In this document: positions 1 to 4,849 of the stretch, in pieces
How positions within the stretch are numbered: the stretch's first letter is position 1
How the letters are laid out: each line of letters starts with the position of its first letter
The notes under the pieces: model-generated
The model's database searches: none
What the model was told of the DNA's origin: nothing
The model's input: the letters and a program-made list of their open reading frames with translations, nothing else
Translations under genes and position numbers: made by a program
Source: an uncultured Eubacteriales bacterium
GTDB taxonomy: Bacteria > Bacillota > Clostridia > Eubacteriales > Anaerofustaceae
Direction: 5' to 3'
NCBI GenBank assembly: GCA_902796565.1
Contig: CADBPP010000095.1
Span: 1 to 8,205 of the forward strand
Length of the DNA stretch: 8,205 nucleotides

Positions 1-14
1 AAAAAACGTACATT

Positions 15-23
15 ATTATATCA
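15..23 (-). promoter_or_regulatory. candidate extended -10 promoter element facing out of the window
   Basis: Read on the minus strand this is TGATATAAT, a perfect TATAAT preceded by TGN, the extended -10 pattern of the housekeeping sigma factor. The surrounding 60 bases are very AT-rich compared with the genes. No good -35 hexamer sits 17 bases upstream (the hexamer there is TTATGT), and a TTGACA just upstream is only 7 bases away, which is too close. If real, it would drive a minus-strand gene lying beyond position 1. AT-rich DNA gives such matches by chance, so this is weak. Confidence 0.3.
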
Positions 24-110
24 AAACTGTCAAAAATACATAAACCTTGTACCAGTCAAGAAAAGCAGACATTGAACCACTCCTGACCGGAAGTCACGAG
101 TCAGCCTGAC

Positions 111-164
111 AAATACAAAAGAATACCGTTTCTGTCATCTGTTCCGACCGGAAACGGTATTCTT
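111..164 (-). terminator. rho-independent terminator of the XRE-cupin-acyl-CoA synthetase gene
   Basis: A perfect 14-bp inverted repeat (119-132 with 151-164, core GAATACCGTTTC) encloses an 18-nt loop. On the minus strand the hairpin is followed by TTGTATTT, a T-rich tail. It begins about 42 bases after the TAA stop of the synthetase gene, the expected place for its terminator. On the plus strand the tail is ATTTTC, so weak bidirectional action is possible, but no plus-strand gene is visible here. Bases 24-110, between this hairpin and the candidate promoter at the left edge, show nothing else I can name. Confidence 0.75.
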
Positions 165-206
165 ATTTTCGATGGACAACGGCCCGGATGCGGGCACGCC
201 ACCATA

Positions 207-2498
207 TTACAGCTGGCTTCTGATGATCTTTCCGCTGGTGGTCTTCGGCATCGCCTCGATGAACTCGATGATACGGGGATACTTGTAGGGGGCCGTATGG
301 GTCTTTACGTAATCCTGGATCTCCTTCTTCAGTTCTTCCGTGCCTTTCACTCCCTTTACCAGCACTATGCTGGCCTTAACCACCTGACCTCTGATCTCGT
401 CAGGGGCGGGGGATACGCCGCACTCCAGAACGTAGGGCAGCTCCATTATGACGTTCTCGATCTCGAAGGGCCCGATACGGTAGCCGGAGGACTTGATGAC
501 GTCGTCGGCCCTTCCCACGTACCAGAAGAACCCGTCCTCATCCTTCCATGCCAGATCGCCGGTGTGGTAGAATCCGTCCTTCCAGGTGGAGGCGGTGTCT
601 TCGGGCGAGTTGTAATACTCGTACGCGAGTCCGCAGGGCAGTCCCTTGGAGATATCGATGCATATCTCGCCGGTCTCGCCGGTCTCGGCTTCATTGCCCT
701 CAGTGTCGATAAGCTTCACCTTATACAGCGGCACGGGTTTTCCCATGGAACCCACCTTATGGGTATCTCCGGCGAGGTTTCCGATTATCAGGGTCGATTC
801 GCTCTGTCCGAACCCTTCCATGATCTTGATGCCGGTGGCTTTTTCGAACTGTCTGAACACCTCGGGGTTCAGGGCTTCCCCGGCTATGGTGGCATGCCTT
901 ATGGAGGACAGATCGAACCGGGACAGGTCTTCCTTGATCAGCATCCTGTACATCGTCGGCGGGGCGCAGAATGTGGTGATATGGTACTTCGAAAAAAGGG
1001 GCAGGATCTTTTCCGCGTCGAAGCGGTCGAAATCATACACGAAGTTCGCGGCTTCGCACATCCACTGTCCGTAGAGCTTTCCCCACAGGGCCTTTGCCCA
1101 TCCCGTATCGGAGATGGTCAGGTGCAGGCCCTCCGGATCCGCCCTGTGCCAGTATCTGGCGGTGATAAAGTGCCCCAGGGGGTACTTGTAGCTGTGGGCC
1201 GCCAGCTTTGGGTATCCGCTGGTGCCGGAAGTGAAGAACATGAGCATGGGGTCGTTTCCGCAGGGTGCGCCGGAGCTTCTGTCGAAATGCTCGCTGAAAA
1301 GGTTCATCTCCTCGTCCATGCTCCTCCAGCCGTCCCTGGTGCCGTTTACTATGATCTTTTTAAGGCTGACACCGGCCTCCTTTTCTCCCAGTTCCGCCTG
1401 ACGGGCGGTATCGCCGTCAGCGGTGCAGACGATGGCCGACACGTCGGCCTTTTCGAACCTGTAGGAAAAGTCGTGGGATAAAAGCATGTTCGTGCCGGGG
1501 ATCGCGACCGCTCCGATCTTATGCAGACCCATGATGGACGGCCAGAACTGCCAGTGCCTCTTCATGACCAGCATGACCTTGTCCCCGCGTTTTATGCCGA
1601 GAGATTTGAAATAATTCGCGGCCTGGGAAGAGATGTCGCTGATCTCACGGAAGGTGAACCGTCTCTCCCTCCCGTCCTCCGCCACGTGCAGCATCGCCAG
1701 CTTGTCGGGCTTTCTTCTGCCCAGCTCGTCAACGATGTCAAAGGCGAAGTTGAAGCTGTCCTCATTGATGAAATCGATGGATGTGACAAGACCGTTATCA
1801 TCCTCTTCGGTCTTTATGAAGTTGGAGGCGATCAGCTCGTCCTCGATGGGCATTACGGCTTCCTCGGCCTCCGTGAATTTCACGCTGTGTTCGGAAAGGC
1901 CGGTCTCTTCCTGGGGATGAAGGACTATGGCGTAGAAGATACAATCCTCTCCTCCGGCGGCCACCATGCCGTGGGGGATGGAGCTGTCATAATAAATGCC
2001 GTCGCCCTCGTTGAGGATCTCGGTGTGCTCTCCCACCTGTACCTTCATCGACCCCTTGATGATGAGGTCGAATTCCTGTCCGATGTGGGTGGTGAGCTCG
2101 ATGTCCGAATGGAACGCCCTGTCGGAGTACTTGTTGACCACGTAGAGGGGATCAGCTATCCTGTTCTGGAAGCTGGAAGCCATATTGTAGTAGATCATTT
2201 CATGGGCCTGCTCGATCTTCTGCCCCTCACCGGCCCGGGTGAGAACATAGGTCCTCAGTTTCGGGCTCTGTCCTTCGATAAGATCGGTGACGTCCACGCC
2301 GAAGGCCAGCGCGCAGCGGTACAGGAACGCGAAGTTCAGATCGGACTGGCCGTTCTCGCATTTTATGTATTCCTCCACGGAGGTGGCGGTCTTTTCAGCC
2401 ATCTCCTCAAAGGTGAAGCCGGAGATCTCCCTCAGTTCGTGTATACGTCCCGCCATCTCCTGGATCTTGTAGTCAAGGCCTGTAAGTGATTGTTCCAT
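207..2498 (-). CDS. XRE-cupin-acyl-CoA synthetase (AMP-forming) fusion protein
   Basis: This 763-aa cytosolic protein should activate a carboxylic acid with ATP to an acyl-AMP and then form acyl-CoA. Residues 11-75 are an XRE-type helix-turn-helix. Residues about 115-195 are a cupin with candidate metal ligands H138, E142 and H176. Residues about 245-763 form a complete ANL-superfamily enzyme: P-loop FFTSGTSGYPK (421-431), GFGQSEST (562-569), HTGD (645-648), GRADD (662-666), and TSGKIIR (754-760) with catalytic K757. The core resembles medium-chain acyl-CoA synthetases (ACSM/Macs), some of which prefer short branched acids; the substrate cannot be read from sequence. The ATG at 2498 is chosen because GGAG lies 8 bases upstream; a longer reading from TTG at 2579 would run through the T-box and terminator. 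XRE-cupin and ligase usually occur as separate proteins, so the fusion is notable. All catalytic motifs are intact. Confidence 0.9.
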   Translation of the reverse strand: MEQSLTGLDYKIQEMAGRIHELREISGFTFEEMAEKTATSVEEYIKCENGQSDLNFAFLYRCALAFGVDVTDLIEGQSPKLRTYVLTRAGEGQKIEQAHEMIYYNMASSFQNRIADPLYVVNKYSDRAFHSDIELTTHIGQEFDLIIKGSMKVQVGEHTEILNEGDGIYYDSSIPHGMVAAGGEDCIFYAIVLHPQEETGLSEHSVKFTEAEEAVMPIEDELIASNFIKTEEDDNGLVTSIDFINEDSFNFAFDIVDELGRRKPDKLAMLHVAEDGRERRFTFREISDISSQAANYFKSLGIKRGDKVMLVMKRHWQFWPSIMGLHKIGAVAIPGTNMLLSHDFSYRFEKADVSAIVCTADGDTARQAELGEKEAGVSLKKIIVNGTRDGWRSMDEEMNLFSEHFDRSSGAPCGNDPMLMFFTSGTSGYPKLAAHSYKYPLGHFITARYWHRADPEGLHLTISDTGWAKALWGKLYGQWMCEAANFVYDFDRFDAEKILPLFSKYHITTFCAPPTMYRMLIKEDLSRFDLSSIRHATIAGEALNPEVFRQFEKATGIKIMEGFGQSESTLIIGNLAGDTHKVGSMGKPVPLYKVKLIDTEGNEAETGETGEICIDISKGLPCGLAYEYYNSPEDTASTWKDGFYHTGDLAWKDEDGFFWYVGRADDVIKSSGYRIGPFEIENVIMELPYVLECGVSPAPDEIRGQVVKASIVLVKGVKGTEELKKEIQDYVKTHTAPYKYPRIIEFIEAMPKTTSGKIIRSQL

Positions 2499-2510
2499 TC
2501 TCTCTTCTCC
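2499..2510 (-). promoter_or_regulatory. ribosome binding site that fixes the synthetase start
   Basis: Read on the minus strand this is GGAGAAGAGAGA directly before the ATG at 2498. GGAG (2510-2507) is 8 bases from the start codon. It lies immediately after the T-rich tail of the leader terminator, so it belongs only to read-through transcripts. It decides in favour of the ATG over the in-frame TTG 81 bases upstream. Confidence 0.75.
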
Positions 2511-2511
2511 G

Positions 2512-2580
2512 AATAAATAAAAATCGTCCCAAAGATTGCCTTTGAGACGAACAGCATAGCTATCCGCGGTACCACTCAAA
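2512..2580 (-). terminator. T-box antiterminator/terminator switch
   Basis: Two helices compete for the same bases. The terminator pairs CGTCTCAAAG (2549-2540) with CTTTGGGACG (2534-2525) across a GCAAT loop and is followed by ATTTTTATTTATT (2524-2512). The antiterminator pairs TTTGAG (2580-2575) with CTCAAA (2546-2541), leaving the T-box TGGTACC as the bulge and a second short helix GCG/CGT. Because CTCAAA is in both, only one can form. In known T-boxes, uncharged tRNA pairs its NCCA end with the TGGN bulge and stabilises the antiterminator, so transcription continues. Here TGGT (2574-2571) predicts a tRNA with discriminator base A. Confidence 0.93.
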
Positions 2581-2802
2581 TTGCATGTGCCTCACGGCAC
2601 ATACCGCTCATCGGGTTCCATCAAACCCTAAGCACTTACGCAGCTGACGCGGGAGAGTTCTACTTGCAGAGCTTTCTTCTCTCCGGCTCGGGAGCTACGT
2701 TCATGAAGGAACTGTCATCGGTCTTTCACCGTCCGCCGATTCTCTTTGCACAGCCCGGATCATGCTCTCTCCGTCATAGCCTTTAAAAAATTTATTAAAG
2801 AG
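2512..2802 (-). ncRNA. T-box riboswitch leader, candidate valine specifier
   Basis: This is a tRNA-sensing leader that controls the downstream synthetase gene by transcription attenuation. Visible parts in order: stem I closed by TCCGG (2759-2755) with CCGGA (2686-2682); an AAAGAGA motif (2747-2741); an inner helix ATCGG/CCGAT (2740-2736, 2721-2717); the specifier region; an AAGTAGAA segment near 2664; a hairpin GGGTT/AACCC (2628-2613); stem III ATGTGCC-GTGA-GGCACAT (2602-2585); and the T-box TGGTACCGCGG (2574-2564). The specifier segment reads GAAC-GTA-G-CTCCCGAG (2702-2687). Its spacing matches the glyQS leader as I recall it (GAAA-GGC-A-TTCTTGAG), making GTA (2698-2696) the codon, valine. 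TGGT in the bulge fits tRNA-Val, whose discriminator is A. CGT (Arg) in another register is the main alternative; AAC (Asn) fits poorly because tRNA-Asn has discriminator G. Confidence 0.93.
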
Positions 2803-2831
2803 ACTTTACCATATCCGAGGGGTTTTGTCAA
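2803..2831 (-). promoter_or_regulatory. promoter of the T-box/synthetase unit
   Basis: On the minus strand, TTGACA (2831-2826) is followed after exactly 17 bases by TAAAGT (2808-2803). This is a perfect -35 with a fair -10 for the housekeeping sigma factor. Transcription would start near 2796, a few tens of bases before stem I of the T-box. The promoter sits between the upstream unit's terminator and the leader, so the synthetase gene is its own transcription unit. Confidence 0.75.
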
Positions 2832-2840
2832 TATGATCTT

Positions 2841-2906
2841 TATAAAAATAAGCAAATGTCCGTTTGCGCGAATGAAAATAAGGGACACTCCCGCAAACGG
2901 ACATTT
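2841..2906 (-). terminator. terminator-like long inverted repeat after the glycosyltransferase gene
   Basis: A perfect 15-bp inverted repeat (2854-2868 with 2892-2906, core TGTCCGTTTGCG) encloses a 23-nt loop and starts 5 bases after the glycosyltransferase stop. On the minus strand it is followed by GCTTATTTTTATA, so it can act as a terminator, though the T-run is offset by two bases. A smaller GGGA-CAC-TCCC hairpin (2882-2892) overlaps the loop and one stem base. The length and the nested palindrome resemble a REP-like mobile or repeated element as well as a plain terminator; one copy in this window cannot settle which. Confidence 0.65.
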
Positions 2907-2911
2907 TTAGT

Positions 2912-4189
2912 TCAGCGTTTCCTCATGGATACCAGATAGTCATGGATCCTCTGCCCCGCGTCCATGGTCATGGCCTCCAGGGAAAGGACGCTCTCTGTCA
3001 GGTCGTTATGCCTGGGATATCTTCCGCTATGGTAATTGTCGATGACGACAGCATAGCGCTCCGATGCCTTCTTCACCGAGTCCTCCCATGATATGTACAG
3101 CTCCCGGGAGGCGTTTTCTCCGACAGATCTGAGAAGAGCTCTGTCATGCATGTTCTTGGTGATGCATACCGCAAGGCTCGCGGGATCCTCGTGGATCAGG
3201 AAGGCGTTGTGCCCTCCCGTGACCCCCTCCGCGGCGCAGCTCCCCCGCACCAGTACGCTGGGCAGGCCGCAGGCGGCCGCTTCCCTCACCACCAGACCGT
3301 TGGTATCGAAGGTGGAGGGGAAAAGGAGCATGTCGGCTCTGGTATACCAGCATCTGAGCTTTTCACGGTCCCTGACCGGACCGATGAAGAAGCATTTGCC
3401 GCTGAGATTGAGCTTCGATACGTATCCTCTGATGTCCGATTCGTCGGTGCCGGAGCCGACGAACACCATCCTGTAGTCGATGTCCTGGTCATATAGGGCC
3501 TTCAGGGCGTCCAGTATCAGCCTTATGCCCTTGTACCACATGAGACGCCCGACAAAGAGGAATACCGGAACGTCCCGGGGGAGGTCATACTCTCCGGTGA
3601 CGGAGGCCATGTCACGCTCCGACGCTCTCCCTACGGATATATCCACTCCGTTTTCCATGACCACCCAGTCCCCTTCGTATCCCAGGGAGCGGATGTTCTC
3701 TCCGGCGCCGTTGGACACCACCCACAGCTCATCGCAGGCGCTGACGGATTCCACCAGTGCGTGGATGGCACCCTCCTGGAGGATGCGGCTCCTCACGGCG
3801 TTGGCGATGTCAACGTCGAACTTCGTATGGTATGTCAGTACCAGCGGCACGTCCATCCTGGTGCGGAGCTGCCTTGCCATGATGTTGCTCATTATGGGGC
3901 AGTGGCTGTGCAGGAGGGCTATGTCCCTTCTGGCGATCCTGTTCTGGGATGAGATGCTGAAGGGGTTGCCCGCGGTGTATCCGATGGTCTTTCTCAGATC
4001 TATCGCCGGATAGCGTATCACCGGGTAAGGGAAACCGGAATCCTCCGCGTCCGGATTTTCCGGCGTCACCACGGATACGTCCCATCCCGAGGAGGGAAGG
4101 TACCTGGCGTAGTTCACCACCGCGTTGGCCACCCCGTCGATAAGGGGAGGGAAGGAATCGTTAAGAAGGCATATTTCCTTTGCTGTCAT
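2912..4189 (-). CDS. GT4-type glycosyltransferase (GT-B fold)
   Basis: This 425-aa protein probably transfers a sugar from a nucleotide donor to a lipid or glycan acceptor at the inner face of the membrane. Visible family signs: an N-terminal NDSFPPLIDGVANAV (10-24) acceptor-side loop, HSHCP (94-98), YHTKFD (120-125), ENGVD (179-183), a donor-side FVGRLMWYKG (212-221) with R215 and K220 for the donor phosphates, FVGSG (243-247), and a nucleotide-sugar segment at 293-310. The last normally reads E-x7-E; here the first acid is D295 and the second E303. Resemblance is to the group holding diacylglycerol glucosyltransferases and related mannosyltransferases, but donor and acceptor are unknown. 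No signal peptide or membrane segment is evident. The ATG at 4189 overlaps the nth stop (ATGA) and has AAGGAG about 10 bases upstream; a start at 4231 would lie inside nth. It is the last gene of its unit. Confidence 0.88.
   Translation of the reverse strand: MTAKEICLLNDSFPPLIDGVANAVVNYARYLPSSGWDVSVVTPENPDAEDSGFPYPVIRYPAIDLRKTIGYTAGNPFSISSQNRIARRDIALLHSHCPIMSNIMARQLRTRMDVPLVLTYHTKFDVDIANAVRSRILQEGAIHALVESVSACDELWVVSNGAGENIRSLGYEGDWVVMENGVDISVGRASERDMASVTGEYDLPRDVPVFLFVGRLMWYKGIRLILDALKALYDQDIDYRMVFVGSGTDESDIRGYVSKLNLSGKCFFIGPVRDREKLRCWYTRADMLLFPSTFDTNGLVVREAAACGLPSVLVRGSCAAEGVTGGHNAFLIHEDPASLAVCITKNMHDRALLRSVGENASRELYISWEDSVKKASERYAVVIDNYHSGRYPRHNDLTESVLSLEAMTMDAGQRIHDYLVSMRKR
4186..4189 (-). 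promoter_or_regulatory. ATGA stop-start overlap, nth to glycosyltransferase
   Basis: The TGA of nth (4188-4186) and the ATG of the glycosyltransferase gene (4189-4187) share bases. Such overlaps usually mean translational coupling. The glycosyltransferase also has its own AAGGAG ribosome binding site inside the end of nth, so it need not depend wholly on coupling. Confidence 0.8.
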
Positions 4190-4839
4190 TCTGTCTGTTC
4201 TCCTTGGGTCGTTTTGTTGTCGAAGCCGCATTCCTCATAAATGCAGCATGCCGGGCACTCCGGCTTCCTGGCGTGGCAGATCCTTCTGCCGTGGGTTATG
4301 AGCACATGGTGCATCAGTATCCACCTGTCCCTGGGGATCGCCTCCATCAGCTGCTTTTCCGTTTTCAGGACATCGGAGGCTTCGGCGTAGCCTATCCTGT
4401 TGGATACCCTGAACACATGGGTGTCCACAGCGATGGTGGGGACACCGAAGGCGTTGGCCAGCACCACGTTCGCTGTCTTTCGTCCGACTCCCGGAAGGCT
4501 CGTGAGCTCTTCCATGGTGGAGGGCACCTCTCCCCCGAATTCCTCCGTGAGCTTTCTGCACAGAGAGAGGATATTCTTGGTCTTGGAGTCCGCCAGACCG
4601 CAGGTCCTTATGAGTTCGTAAAGGCCGTCGTAGCCCAGAGCCTCCATCTCCTGCGGGGTGTCTGCTCGGCAAAAGAGTTCCGGCGTCACCTTGTTTACTC
4701 TCACGTCGGTGCACTGGGCGGAGAGCACGGTGGCGATGAGAAGCTCGAAAGCGTTCTGATGGGTAAGGGCGCATCTGGCGTCGGGATAGGCCTCTATGAG
4801 CTTTTCTGTTATCACATCGAGTTCGTTTCTGTCCTTCAT
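4186..4839 (-). CDS. nth: endonuclease III, DNA glycosylase/AP lyase
   Basis: Endonuclease III removes oxidised pyrimidines from DNA and cleaves the resulting abasic site, starting base excision repair in the cytosol. The 217-aa length is typical of the family. The helix-hairpin-helix LPGVGRKTA (115-123) holds the catalytic lysine K121, and the conserved aspartate is D139 in VDTHVFRVSNR. The C-terminal [4Fe-4S] cluster has its four cysteines at 188, 195, 198 and 204, in the exact C-x6-C-x2-C-x5-C spacing. The N-terminal helices (FELLIATVLSAQCTD, 31-45) also fit. The ATG at 4839 has AGGAGG about 7 bases upstream, overlapping the TAG stop of the ABC gene. It lies between an ABC exporter gene and a glycosyltransferase gene, with no obvious functional tie to either; co-transcription is inferred from the tight spacing. 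No key residue is missing. Confidence 0.97.
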   Translation of the reverse strand: MKDRNELDVITEKLIEAYPDARCALTHQNAFELLIATVLSAQCTDVRVNKVTPELFCRADTPQEMEALGYDGLYELIRTCGLADSKTKNILSLCRKLTEEFGGEVPSTMEELTSLPGVGRKTANVVLANAFGVPTIAVDTHVFRVSNRIGYAEASDVLKTEKQLMEAIPRDRWILMHHVLITHGRRICHARKPECPACCIYEECGFDNKTTQGEQTE

Positions 4840-4849
4840 CGGTGTCCTC

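Noticed and set aside
85..153. Repeated octamer GACCGGAA (85-92 and 146-153)
   Set aside because: Two short copies in an intergenic stretch, one inside a hairpin loop. Expected by chance and not part of a longer repeat or operator-like symmetry.
297..1481. Long plus-strand open frame of 394 codons
   Set aside because: It lies antisense to the synthetase gene, whose ATP-binding and catalytic motifs are intact in the minus frame. The plus-strand translation has no recognisable motif and no ribosome binding site; it is a by-product of GC-rich codon use.
1521..2489. Plus-strand open frame of 322 codons
   Set aside because: Antisense to the XRE-cupin and early ligase domains, with no family signature. 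A shadow frame.
4190..4231. Upstream start for the glycosyltransferase at 4231
   Set aside because: It would add 14 residues (MRLRQQNDPRRTDR) inside nth without homology. The ATG at 4189 has a ribosome binding site and an ATGA junction.
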